Below, piece after piece: positions 24,087-33,000 of a stretch of DNA of 34,476 nt. The notes beneath the pieces were generated by a model. That model did no database searches, was not told the DNA's origin, and was given only the letters and a program-made list of their open reading frames with translations. The translations under genes were made by a program, and so were the position numbers. The first letter of the stretch is position 1. Each line of letters opens with the position of its first letter. The DNA comes from Belnapia sp. F-4-1 (lineage in GTDB: Bacteria > Pseudomonadota > Alphaproteobacteria > Acetobacterales > Acetobacteraceae): contig NZ_KN676116.1 in NCBI RefSeq assembly GCF_000802185.1, positions 46,225 to 80,700 on the forward strand. Reading direction: 5' to 3'.

Positions 24087-25678
24087 ACCGCGGCAGCCCC
24101 GGGCCAAGAAATCCGCGCCGGCATTCGCTACGGCGGCCGCGCCTGCGCACCTTACTGCTATTGAGCAACGTCGTCGTGCTGGCACTCCCACTCTCGGGCC
24201 TTTGGGCGCTCCGCCTCTATGAGAGCGCGCTGGTACGGCAGACGGAGGCCGAGTTGCGGGCACAGGCTGCCGTGCTCGTCGGAGCTTGGCGCGCGACCCG
24301 TGGCATCGCCGGTGAGAGCCTAGCCAATAGCCTGACGTCCCGCGCGCTGGTCACTGCCCGCTGGCGTGGGCTCGACCTGGCGCGAGATCCGGTGCTGCCG
24401 CTGGCCCAGGACGCGCGGCCGGGCCCGCCGCCCCTGCCCGGCCCGGCCGAGGCAGGAGCGCGGCTGCTGCCCGTGCTGCGCGACGCGCAGGCCGTGACGC
24501 TCGCCGCGCTTCGCCTGCTCGACACGGCCGGCACCGTCGTCGCCTCCACCGGCGGCGACACCGGGCTGTCCCTGGCCGGGCTGGAGGAGGTCGAGGCCGC
24601 GCGCGCGGGACGTCCACTGGCCGTACTGCGGCGCCGGGAGAGGATCGCCACCGATGTCCCGGACGGCATCAGTCGGACCGCCGGCCTGCGGGTCCACCTG
24701 GCCATGCCCGCGCTGGACGGGGACCGGGTGGACGCCGTGGTGATGCTGTCCCGGACGCCCGCGACCGTGGCTCAGACGATCGCAGGCAAGCTGCCGGAGA
24801 TCGGCGCGGTCGCACTGCTGCTTCTGTCGCTGGTGACCGTGTTGTCCGTGCTGTCCTCGCATCTCATCACCCGGCCGCTCGACGACGTGGTGCGCGCGGC
24901 GCGGCAGGTGGCCGCCGGCAGCACAGCGCGGCCCAAGCCCCTGCCGGCCATCGCCCTGCGCGAGGCGGCCGAGCTGGCCGACGCCATCGCCCGTATGACG
25001 GTGACGCTCGAAGGGCGCGCGACCTACGTTCGCAGCCTGGCGGCGCATGTGAGTCACGAGTTCAAGACGCCGCTCGCCGCGATCCGCGGCGCGGCGGAGC
25101 TGCTGGCCGAGCATGGCGCCACCATGTCGGAGGAGGAGCGCATCGGCTTCGCCCGGTCAATTGAGGATGGTGCGACGCGGCTGGACCGGCTGGTCCGCGG
25201 CTTGCTCGACCTAGCTCGCGCGGACATGGCCACGGCCAGTGGGCGGACATCGCTGCGCCTGGCGGCCGAGGCGGCGGCAGAACGGGCCTCAGGTCTCCGG
25301 GTCACTATCTCGGGTGAGGCCGAGGCGGCGATCTCTGCAGAGGCCATGGCAACAGTGCTCGACAGCCTGATGAGCAACACGCTGGCCCATGCCGGCCCCG
25401 GCAGTTTCGTCACCGTCACGGTCAACGATAGGCAGGGGATGGCCGAGATGACTGTGGCCGATGACGGGCCGGGCTTTTCGCCAGCGAATGCGGCGCGGGC
25501 CTTCGATCCGTTCTTCACGACGGCCCGCGAGCGTGGCGGAACCGGGCTCGGTCTCGCCATCGCCCGGGCCCTGGTGGAAGGTACGGGCGGGCGCATCTCT
25601 TTGATAGCGTCGGAAAGGGGAGCGTCCATCCGCATCCTCCTCCCTCGACAGTCTGCTGCACCGACGCCCATGGGCTGA
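24077..25678 (+). CDS. creC: CreC-like sensor histidine kinase
   Basis: This 533-residue membrane histidine kinase has TM1 at about residues 25-46 (LLLLSNVVVLALPLSGLWAL), a periplasmic sensor of about 200 residues, and TM2 at about 240-262 (AVALLLLSLVTVLSVLSSHL). A HAMP-like linker (TRPLDDVVRAARQVAAG) leads to the dimerisation domain with phospho-acceptor His327 (HVSHEFKTPLAAIRGAAELL). The ATPase domain has the N box (LMSNTLAHAG), G1 (VADDGPGFSP), F box (FDPFFTT) and G2 (GGTGLGLAIARAL). All catalytic motifs are present. The gene overlaps creB by ten bases. The sensor domain is poorly conserved, so the signal is unknown. Confidence 0.87.
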   Translation: MRVDRGSPGPRNPRRHSLRRPRLRTLLLLSNVVVLALPLSGLWALRLYESALVRQTEAELRAQAAVLVGAWRATRGIAGESLANSLTSRALVTARWRGLDLARDPVLPLAQDARPGPPPLPGPAEAGARLLPVLRDAQAVTLAALRLLDTAGTVVASTGGDTGLSLAGLEEVEAARAGRPLAVLRRRERIATDVPDGISRTAGLRVHLAMPALDGDRVDAVVMLSRTPATVAQTIAGKLPEIGAVALLLLSLVTVLSVLSSHLITRPLDDVVRAARQVAAGSTARPKPLPAIALREAAELADAIARMTVTLEGRATYVRSLAAHVSHEFKTPLAAIRGAAELLAEHGATMSEEERIGFARSIEDGATRLDRLVRGLLDLARADMATASGRTSLRLAAEAAAERASGLRVTISGEAEAAISAEAMATVLDSLMSNTLAHAGPGSFVTVTVNDRQGMAEMTVADDGPGFSPANAARAFDPFFTTARERGGTGLGLAIARALVEGTGGRISLIASERGASIRILLPRQSAAPTPMG

Positions 25679-26224
25679 AAAGCCGCAGTCTCGCCACCAG
25701 CGTGCCTTTCCATAGCGAGCCTTATCCAACAACGTAGGTCAGCTACTGCAGGCAATATCAGCTACCAGCCGATGCAGCGGCCGGTGAGCACGAAGGACCG
25801 CGCGCCGCATCCGAAGCTCGTGTGCACTCGGCGTTGGCGGCGCGCAGGGCGAAGCGGCCAAGCCGCGCAGCACGGCCGCGTTCGGTGCCTTGTGCGCCGC
25901 TATGTCGTGCAGGGAGAGGCGGACCGCGGCGCATCAATGATCGAGGCCGCGTGGGCAGGGGCCCGAAGGTTATGCCGGTTCAGCGGGTCGCGTAGCGGCT
26001 CGAGCGGGTCCCCGGCTGGAAGCGTGGAAGGCGTCGCAGGGTGTTAGAGCGGCATTAGGGCGAGGCGCGCGGCGAAACCTGAGGGGATGCTGGGGAGGCC
26101 GAGACGGCACCAGACTGCGAGGATGTGGCGCCAGTTCCGTCCACCGAGGCACCGGATCCGTCCCTCAATTCATTCCCCTGGAGCTGCTAGCCGGCTATAT
26201 AGCCAGCCGTTGGAGGAGGCCGCC
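25679..26224. other. Intergenic region before the toxin-antitoxin pair
   Basis: No convincing gene. Short frames on both strands lack domains and ribosome sites. The last bases hold the GGAGGAGG ribosome site of the antitoxin at about 26212-26219. A promoter with an autoregulatory operator is expected here but was not identified. Confidence 0.45.
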
Positions 26225-26530
26225 GTGCCGAGTAACTCGCAGAAGCGCGCGATCGAAGAACACCGTCGCCGGCTCACCGAACGCGGCCTCGGCCGCTTCG
26301 AAGTCCGAGGGCTCGAGGTCGACAAGGACCTGATCCGCAGCATTGCGCGACGCTTGGCGGCAAACGACGACGCCGCAAGCGCGCTGCGGGCCGAGCTTGC
26401 GCGGCGCGTTGTCGGCGCCGAACCGCCCCGCCTAGGCAACGTCCTCGCAGCCCTGCGCCGCTCGCCGCTGGTCGGCGCCGATCTCGACCTGGCCCGCGAG
26501 GAGACGCTCGGACGCGATCCCGGGTTGTGA
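26225..26530 (+). CDS. Antitoxin of a VapC-type pair
   Basis: This 101-residue protein is predicted to be the antitoxin, mainly from its position. It is basic at the N-terminus (SQKRAIEEHRRRLTERGLGR, then FEVRGLEVDKDLIRSIARRL), a helix-rich part that likely binds DNA, and ends NVLAALRRSPLVGADLDLAR, the segment that usually wraps the toxin. I recall this sequence type as the usual partner of FitB/VapC toxins in alphaproteobacteria. The start is a GTG preceded by GGAGGAGG, which excludes the longer frame from 26087. Its TGA overlaps the toxin's ATG by one base (TGATG), so translation is coupled. Confidence 0.8.
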   Translation: MPSNSQKRAIEEHRRRLTERGLGRFEVRGLEVDKDLIRSIARRLAANDDAASALRAELARRVVGAEPPRLGNVLAALRRSPLVGADLDLAREETLGRDPGL

Positions 26531-26958
26531 TGACCGGCTACCTCCTCGACACGAACATTGTCAGCGAGGCCGTGAAGCCTCGCCCGTCCCCTGCTCTGCT
26601 GGATTGGCTGGGCACGCAGCCCGACGATGTGCTCCACATCTCCACGCTGACACTCGGCGAGATACGCCGCGGCATACTGGAGAAGGTGCCGGGCCGCCGT
26701 CGGCGCGACCTGGAGGCGTGGTTTGCCGGTCCGGAGGGACCGCAGCGCCTGTTCGCCGGCCGGATTTTGCCTTTCGAAGAGCGTGCGGCGTTGGAGTGGG
26801 CGCGCATCATGGCCGAGGGTACGGCGGCCGGGCGGCCGCGCAGCTCCATCGACATGGTGGTCGCTGCCACAGCTGCCGCGTACGGCCTGACCGTTGCCAC
26901 CGCAAACGAGCGCCATTTCCGGGACACTGGCGTACCCTGGATCAACCCAATCGCCTGA
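26530..26958 (+). CDS. VapC-family PIN-domain ribonuclease toxin
   Basis: This 142-residue PIN-domain endoribonuclease is the toxin of a type II pair, which in characterised members cuts tRNA or rRNA. The acidic metal-binding residues are present: Asp7 (YLLDTNIVSE), Glu44 (LTLGEIRRGI), Asp108 (RSSIDMVVAATA) and the ATANERHF motif near 124-131. The family's TLGEIRRGI block places it with FitB-like VapC. The ATG at 26530 is preferred over the GTG at 26527 because it couples to the antitoxin stop. The active site looks intact. Confidence 0.9.
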   Translation: MTGYLLDTNIVSEAVKPRPSPALLDWLGTQPDDVLHISTLTLGEIRRGILEKVPGRRRRDLEAWFAGPEGPQRLFAGRILPFEERAALEWARIMAEGTAAGRPRSSIDMVVAATAAAYGLTVATANERHFRDTGVPWINPIA

Positions 26959-27255
26959 CTTCCGGGCGTCGGGGTTGGCCGTTCGTAGAAGGGCACGCGG
27001 CCGTATAGCCTTGGAAAGCGACGCCCTGCGGCGTGGGCACAATCGCATCTGCCAATAGCCGCGCCTGGCCAGAACGCGGCTGCAGTGTGCGCGCCGCTTT
27101 GGTGAATTCACCCGCACCCTGCCATTCTCCCCGATTGCCGACCAGAAGAAGCCAAAACTCCAAGTAGCAAATTGGGCAGAAAACCGAACCAAAAGCAGCT
27201 TCAGCCCCGGGGCTGCACAGCTTGCGCTGATCTGAACCGTAGTGCTGGGTCGCGG

Positions 27256-27705
27256 CTACCGGCGCTTCCGAAGCGCTCGGGCAAAGCGTGACCCAGCTTC
27301 GACGAAGCCGAGGGCGCGGCCGAAGGCCGGGAGGGAGGATTCACGCGGAGGAGCCACCAACTCCAGCGCGTCGCAGCCGGCGCTGCGGGCCGCCTGAGCG
27401 GCCGCCTCAACCAACAATCGGCCGATGCCGCGCCGCCGCTCGCCAGGGCCGACCAGCAGCAGGGTGATCTGCGCCACGGGGCGGGCGGCCTGCAGTATCT
27501 GGTGCCAGTGCAGCGTGACGAGACCGCTCGGTGGTCCCCACTCGAGCGCTATCAGGGCCGTCCCGCCTCTCTGGCGGAGAGCCTCCAGGCGCCGCCCCAA
27601 CTCGGGCGGGTCGATCGCCTGACCGGCCTCAGCCAGCAGAACCGACAGGCCGGGCAGGTCGGCGCCGGTCGGGATGCGGATCTCCAGCCCATGGCGCGAC
27701 TTCAA
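27256..27705 (-). CDS. GNAT-family N-acetyltransferase
   Basis: This 149-residue acetyl-CoA-dependent acyltransferase of the GNAT fold begins LEIRIPTGADLPGLSVLLAE. Motif A is ITLLLVGPGERRRGIGRLLV at about residues 80-99 and has the R-x-x-G-x-G pyrophosphate loop. Motif B follows (CDALELVAPPRESSLPAFGR, ALGFVEAGSRFARAL). The substrate cannot be predicted. It stands alone and the ATG at 27705 is the natural start. Confidence 0.87.
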   Translation of the reverse strand: MKSRHGLEIRIPTGADLPGLSVLLAEAGQAIDPPELGRRLEALRQRGGTALIALEWGPPSGLVTLHWHQILQAARPVAQITLLLVGPGERRRGIGRLLVEAAAQAARSAGCDALELVAPPRESSLPAFGRALGFVEAGSRFARALRKRR

Positions 27706-28144
27706 GACCTCGCTCCCTCGGCCAGGCCTGCTCCTGATGCGATCGACAGGGATGACCGCTGGCGCTGGGTCCGTGTGGTCATGCTGCCGTCACGCTCTGC
27801 CCGGTCCTGGCATGGGCGATGGTCATCGGGCCGAAGGCCTTCCTCCTACTCCAGCGTGACCGTGCCATCGCGGGCCCGCCCGAGCTGGAGCGGTCGCGGC
27901 GGGACACCCGCTCGCCAGCGGCACCGCCCGCCGCGCGGTGGCAACGTCCAGCACCGTGACGAACTGCGTAAGGATGCCGGTATTCGCTTCGAAGAAAATT
28001 CGAATGCCTAACCCTTTCAATTCCTTACCGCTGAAGTCCACGGTTTACGGACTTCTTACAGTCGGGGCAGCAAGCTTTCTCTCCGCAGCAGGCCCAACCT
28101 GCAAAGCACGCGGACGCTGACGACAGCCCGGCTTGCCCGGCACG
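27706..28144. other. Intergenic, no recognised gene
   Basis: A minus-strand frame of 72 codons (27823-28041) begins MDFSGKELKGLGIRIFFEAN and could be a decayed small gene, but it has no recognised domain and becomes low-complexity after about 40 residues. Nothing else stands out. Downstream of the helicase stop (28145) I see no clear intrinsic terminator. Confidence 0.4.
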
Positions 28145-31100
28145 TCAGGTGGCCGCGAACAGCTCCTCCACATCGGCCTCGGTCAACCTCAATGCCCCGC
28201 CATGCTCCGCCTCCACAACCGAAGCGACCAGCGCGCGCTTGCGCTCTTTCAGTACCACCATCTTCTCCTCGATCGTGCCGAGCGTGATCAACCGATGCAC
28301 GAAGACCCGCTTGTCCTGACCGATCCGGTGAGCACGGTCTGTTGCCTAGTCTTCCACCGCCGGGTTCCACCACGGATCGTAGTGCACCACCGTGTCTGCC
28401 GCCGTCAGGTTCAGACCGACGCCGCCGGCCTTCAAGCTGATCAGGAAGACCGGCACCTCGCCGGCCTGAAAGCGGCTCACCGGTGCCGCGCGATCCTTGG
28501 TGTCGCCGGTCAGCAGCACGTAGGGAGTACCGATTTTTTGCAGCGCCGCCTCGATCAACGCCAGCATGCTGGTGAATTGAGAGAAGATCAGCACGCGCCG
28601 CCCCTCGTCGAGCAATACGCCGAGCAGGTCCAGCAGCCGCTCCAGCTTGGCCGAACCAGCCTTTTGCGCCGACTTCATCGCCAGCAGCCGCGGGTCGCAG
28701 CAAGCCTGGCGCAGCTTCAGCAGCGCATCCAGGATGATGATGCCGGAGCGCGCCAAGCCCTTCTCAGCAACGGCCCGCTTGACCCTGGCGTGCATCGACA
28801 GCCGGATCGCCTCGTAGACAGCGCGCTGCGGCGCTTCCATCTCTACTGGCTCAGTGATCTCGGTCTTGGGCGGCAACTCGGTCACCACCTCCTCCTTGGT
28901 CCGGCGCAGCAGGAAGGGCCGCACGCGGCGGTGCAGCGCAGCTTGTCGCTCCGCGTCACCATGCTTCTCGATTGGTGTGCGGTAACGGCTGCGGAAGCTC
29001 CTGGCGCTGCCCAGGAAGCCCGGTGCCAGGAAGTCGAACAGCGACCAGAGCTCGCCCAGGTGGTTCTGCAGCGGCGTGCCGGACAGGCAGAGCCGTTGCC
29101 GCGCGCGCAGCTGCAGCGCCTGTCGTGTAGTCTCAGCATTGGGATTTTTGATGGTCTGTGCCTCGTCCAGCACCACCAGATGCCAATCCTGCGTCGTCAG
29201 TACCTTCTGGTCCCGCGTCAGCAGCGGGTAGGTCGTGAGCACCAGGTCATGCTCCGCGATCTCGCCGAAGCGGGTCTTCCGGGCCGACCCGTGCAGCGGC
29301 AGCACCCGCAGCGCGGGGGCGAAGCGCGCCGCCTCCCGCAGCCAGTTCGGCACTAGGCTGGTCGGGCAGACGATCAGCGCCGGCCGGTCCAGCCGCCCAG
29401 CGGCGTGCTCGATGGCAAGGTGCGCCAGGGTCTGTACCGTCTTGCCGAGGCCCATGTCGTCCGCCAGCACCCCACCAAGGCCAGCGCCGCGCAGGAACTG
29501 CAGCCAGGCGACACCCTGCGCTTGGTAGGGGCGGAGCGTGCCCATGAAAGTCGTGGGCAGTTCGACCGGCGGGATCGATCCCGCCGCCGCGCGGAGGTGG
29601 GCACCGAGTGCCCGCAGCGCCTCCCCGCCCTGCCAAGCGATGCCGGAACCTTCCTCAAGCTCGGCCAGCTCCGCCGCATCCATCCGGGTAAAGCCAATGC
29701 GCCCTGACTCCGGATCGAGCGCGCCGCCCTCGAAGATCTCTATTAGGGAACAGAGGATCGGCAAGATCTGCTCCCGCGGTAGGGAGAGCAGCCGCCCGTC
29801 GGGCAGGGGCAGCAGGACCGGACCTTCGGCGAATTCTTCTGGCTCCACCCCGGCGGCGATCAGGTTGAGCAGCACGGGAACGAGATCCACCTGCTGCCCG
29901 GCCACCGTCACGCCGAGATGCAGGTCCAGCCAGTCGATGCCGGAGCCTTCCTCCAGCCGTGCCTCCAGCGGACCTTCGGCCTCAACCAGGCGGATCGGGA
30001 AGTCGGGGGCGACCTCCACCTCCCAGCCATCCGTCCGCAGCGCCGGGACCTCCTCCTGCAGCACAAAGAGCCAGTCGGGGTCGTCCTCTGTCTCGTCTTC
30101 CAGCAGGAATGCATCGACGCCAGCCTGGGAGCCGGGCGGCAGCGACATCCCTGCTGCGACGAAACCGATGCCCAGCAGGCGTGCCACCGCGGCGCGCTCC
30201 GCCGCCGCGTCACGCCGCAGGCGGTAGAGCCGCCCCTCGCGCGCGACCACGTCCATGCCGGGCCGCGACGGGGCATAAGCGGCGCGCACGTCATGGGCCA
30301 CTAGCACCGGCCCATAACGGAAGCCGAGCCGCGCCATGGGAAAGTCCACCTCTGGCCGCAAGAGGCCCTGACCGTAGCCGCGCGTGGCATAGGCTGGCAG
30401 CCTGCCGGCGGTGAGCAATAGCCGCGGCACCGGCGAGCCAGGCAGCGTCTCCGGCGGGTCGAGCGTCGCCGGCAGCGCCATCGCCGGTGCCGAGAGCCGC
30501 CGCCCCAACTCAGCCGCGACCAGGGGTGCTGCCTCGGCCGGGATGGGCGGCGCGAGCAGCAGCCGTGCCGCGACATGCGCCGGTACACCAAGGTCGACCG
30601 TGCCCAGCTCGCCGCTCACTAGGTCTGCGTACCAGGGGGCCGGCAAGGCGAGGCCGAGCAGTCCTTCCTCTAACTCCAGCGCGGAGCGCTGGCGTCCATC
30701 CGCCTCCAGCCGCCAGGTGAGCCTACCCGACCGCACGGGACCGTCCCGCAGCGGTACCCCGTCCACCGTGGCCCAGCGGGCCCGGCCAGTGGCGATGATC
30801 CGGCGCAGCAGATCGGGCGGGTCCGCATCCCTGAGCATCCCCTCGGGCGCATAGCGCAGTAGGTCGGTCCGCCGCAGGATCGCCCGGTCCGAGGGGCGCA
30901 GGTACCGTGCCGTTCCCGCCTGGGCCTGGACGCCCTTACCGGCACCGTAGCTGCCATCCTTGCGCAGGGTGACCGAGAAAGCCGCGACCTTCAGCGAGAC
31001 TGGCCCCACCGGTCGGGCAAGCGGTGCGACGACGTAGACGACACGCTGTCGGATGCCTGAAGGGTAGGCCTCCGGATCCGCTTCGTCGATCGCGGCGAGC

Positions 31101-31498
31101 TGACGCAGCCAGTCGGCGACCTCGGGCGGCAATACCGGCTCGGCCGGGGCCGCGGCGGGCGTAGGCCGCGGGGCGGGACGCGGCAGGTCGCCGCGTTCGC
31201 GCCGGGCGGCGCAGAGCGCCGCTGCAACGTGCTTGCAGTCGAGCCCGACCGGGCAGCTGCAGATGCCGTCGAAATCGGTGCCGCCGTCGCGCCGCGGCTG
31301 CAGCGTGATGCGCAGGGTATAGGGCCGCGTTGCCGTGCCTTTCACCTTCGCCTCGATCACGCGCCCGTCCGCAGACACGGAAAGGTGGCGCACCGCGCCG
31401 CGCGCTGCATAGGCACGGCCAGCCTCTACGGCCGAGCGCGGGAGGGTGCGGAGCATCGCCGCATCGTCTGGCAGTGGAGGCTGGGCGGAGATCGGCAT
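28145..31498 (-). pseudogene. SWIM/SNF2 helicase with an in-frame amber codon
   Basis: This is a SNF2-family ATPase (HepA/RapA-like bacterial SNF2 with SWIM domain), presumed to remodel DNA- or RNA-polymerase-bound complexes. The SWIM zinc motif is at residues 80-90 (CSCPVGLDCKH). The helicase core has motif I DDMGLGKT at about 683, motif II LDEAQTIKNP at about 775, LSGTPLQNHLGELWSLFDF, the FLRRTKEEV box, RVLIFSQFTSMLALIEAAL and LKAGGVGLNLTAADTVVHYD. At codon 1051 (28346-28348) a TAG follows WWNPAVED. The next codons in the same frame read [20 protein letters not shown] and continue 66 residues to a TGA at 28145. One CAG-to-TAG change explains this. The truncated protein lacks motif VI and is expected to be inactive unless read through. 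Confidence 0.9.
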
Positions 31499-31640
31499 CG
31501 CCGCTATCCTGCCGCTGCTGACAGATGAAGGCCATGCTCGGCCGGTATCAGCTCACGGCTCCGTTAGGAATGTCGATCCGAGCAGAAAGCCCCGCTTCGG
31601 TGCCGACAGGGCCATCCGCCGCCACCCCGCTAACACGCGC

Positions 31641-31683
31641 TCTTCGGCTTTACGGGCGGCATCTGGTCGGGCGGCAGGCTCAT
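31641..31683 (-). pseudogene. Fragment of the KPKITPE-module accessory gene
   Basis: The minus strand from the ATG at 31683 reads MSLPPDQMPPVKPK, then diverges and soon stops. It matches the first residues of the protein at 11373-11708 (MSLSPDDQMPPVKPK), and the DNA similarity extends upstream of the ATG. This is a third occurrence of the same gene start, now without a body. The rest of the roughly 300-bp gap 31499-31802 shows no other gene. Confidence 0.6.
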
Positions 31684-31748
31684 GTCGTGGATGTCGGTCT
31701 CCGCCGCAGTCGATACCAGACGGGACATGATGAAGCTGCCGGACATGC

Positions 31749-31769
31749 AAAAGGGCGCCAAAGGCGCCC
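31749..31769 (-). terminator. Intrinsic terminator of the secreted-protein gene
   Basis: On the minus strand GGGCGCC-TTT-GGCGCCC is followed by TTTT. It lies 34 bases after the stop at 31803, correctly placed to end that gene's transcript. Confidence 0.75.
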
Positions 31770-31802
31770 CATGCAATCTCATCAACCTGACTCGTGGTGT
31801 AG

Positions 31803-32144
31803 TTAACCGCCGTGGCGGGTAAACTGGCCAGCAAGGGCCGGGCTGGCAGCCTGCGCCGAGACATACACCAGCGTCTGCTCGCGGCCACCGCCGACCAGCT
31901 GGGCCACACTGCCGCTCTGCTGCTGCGCTGTGGCCTGGCCCAAATAGGCGATGCTGCGGTTGGTGCTCTCGCCGGTGATGCGGGCATAGCCACCACCGAC
32001 CACATTCTGGCTCGGCGTCACGTACTCAACGCGGGGGCCACCATCGGCGCCGCCACCCACCAGGCGGGGGCCGCTATCCTGCGCCTGGGCGGCACCTACG
32101 GCACCGAGAGCGATCAGCGAAGCAAATACAGTGGTGCGGAACAT
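31803..32144 (-). CDS. Small secreted glycine-rich protein
   Basis: This 113-residue exported protein has a Sec signal MFRTTVFASLIALGAVGAAQ with a likely AQA cleavage site. The mature part has three glycine-rich repeats of similar form, RLVGGGADGG, NVVGGGYARITGESTNR and QLVGGGREQTLVYVSAQA. I recognise no named family. The ATG at 32144 follows GGAG at nine bases and directly starts the signal peptide, so the longer frame from 32261 is rejected. It is followed by its own intrinsic terminator. Confidence 0.75.
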   Translation of the reverse strand: MFRTTVFASLIALGAVGAAQAQDSGPRLVGGGADGGPRVEYVTPSQNVVGGGYARITGESTNRSIAYLGQATAQQQSGSVAQLVGGGREQTLVYVSAQAASPALAGQFTRHGG

Positions 32145-32331
32145 GGCTTGGTTCTCCGTCTCGGAGGCCAGCAGTTCAGGGCGTGACGCCCAGCTGGCCT
32201 TGCTTGAGGCGGAAGATGACCCCCGCATGGGCTCAGCACCAATACGAAGCCTGGATGCCATGCATCCATGAGATGGATGAACGATGCGACGGCTACACGG
32301 TTACTTGGAAGCCTCGAGACAGGAGGATGCC

Positions 32332-32562
32332 ATGCAACCCCGCCCCACCATGCCCATACAGGATCGCACGCTGGAGGTGGCCATAGACCGATACTGCACC
32401 GCCTTTGGCCGTGATGCGCTGCCCTGCATCGCGGGTCTCGACAGCGCCCTGGCCGGTGCTGCCGCGACTATGCTGGCCGATGCGGTTACGGCGCGGCGCC
32501 CATTGCGATACTGCGCCATCGCTGATGCGCTGGGCGGGCTGGGGTGCGGCACGGTTCGATGA
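32332..32562 (+). CDS. Small hypothetical protein, 3' end cut by IS copy 2
   Basis: The frame starts at an ATG with a GGAGG five bases upstream and reads MPIQDRTLEVAIDRYCTAFG, then SALAGAAATMLADAVTARRP. The genuine sequence ends at 32539, where the IS3-family element begins; the last seven codons and the stop belong to the IS. No family is recognised, and the intact length is unknown. Confidence 0.5.
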   Translation: MQPRPTMPIQDRTLEVAIDRYCTAFGRDALPCIAGLDSALAGAAATMLADAVTARRPLRYCAIADALGGLGCGTVR

Positions 32563-32607
32563 GACAGCCGACTGCGGTAGAGATCACCGCAACCGGAGGT
32601 CAGACCA

Positions 32608-33000
32608 ATGGACCAGAACCACAGCGACAAACCCGAGGGGGCGCCGGCGTGCGCCCGGAACGCTGACGCCGGCGCCCCCTCGGGCGCGGCTGGGCCGGAG
32701 CGCCGCAACTCCGCTCGGCGCAAGCTGGCTGCCGTCACCCGGCTGCTACGCGGCGAGCCGCTGGAGACCGTAGCCCGGGACCTCAACGTTACCGTCGCTC
32801 GTCTGAGCGAGTGGCGCGACCGCGCCCTGGTCGGGGCGGAGGCGGCGATGAAGGAGCGCGAGCGCGACAGCCGCGATGAGGAGTTGCTCCGGCTTAAGGC
32901 CAAGCTCGGCGAGGTCACCATGGCCAACGAGCTGCTGGAGCAGAAGATTGCGGCTCTGGAGGGCGGGCGCCCTTTGGGCCGACGGAGGTCGAGGCGATGA
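32608..33000 (+). CDS. IS3-family OrfA, copy 2
   Basis: This is identical in translation to OrfA of copy 1: an N-terminal hairpin-encoded segment, a helix-turn-helix, then a leucine-zipper helix. GGAGG at 32595-32599 precedes the ATG. The slippery heptamer C CCT TTG lies in frame at 32970-32976, and shifting -1 there reads GPTEVEAMSQAVS directly into OrfB. Confidence 0.9.
   Translation: MDQNHSDKPEGAPACARNADAGAPSGAAGPERRNSARRKLAAVTRLLRGEPLETVARDLNVTVARLSEWRDRALVGAEAAMKERERDSRDEELLRLKAKLGEVTMANELLEQKIAALEGGRPLGRRRSRR
32632..32684 (+). repeat. Perfect 19-bp hairpin inside orfA, copy 2
   Basis: Arms 32632-32650 and 32666-32684 are exact complements around a 15-base loop, as in copy 1. It begins 25 bases after the orfA start codon and could obstruct translating ribosomes or form in read-through mRNA. 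Confidence 0.85.
32970..32976 (+). promoter_or_regulatory. Candidate -1 frameshift heptamer, copy 2
   Basis: CCCTTTG is in the X XXY YYZ phase of orfA, 22 bases before its stop. The orfB frame is open from this point to its ATG. A GGAGG at 32984-32988 just before the orfB ATG also allows independent initiation, so both routes to OrfB are possible. Confidence 0.65.

Noticed and set aside
28133-29356. A 407-codon plus-strand frame over the helicase
   Set aside because: It is antisense to clear SNF2 motifs, so it is a shadow frame.
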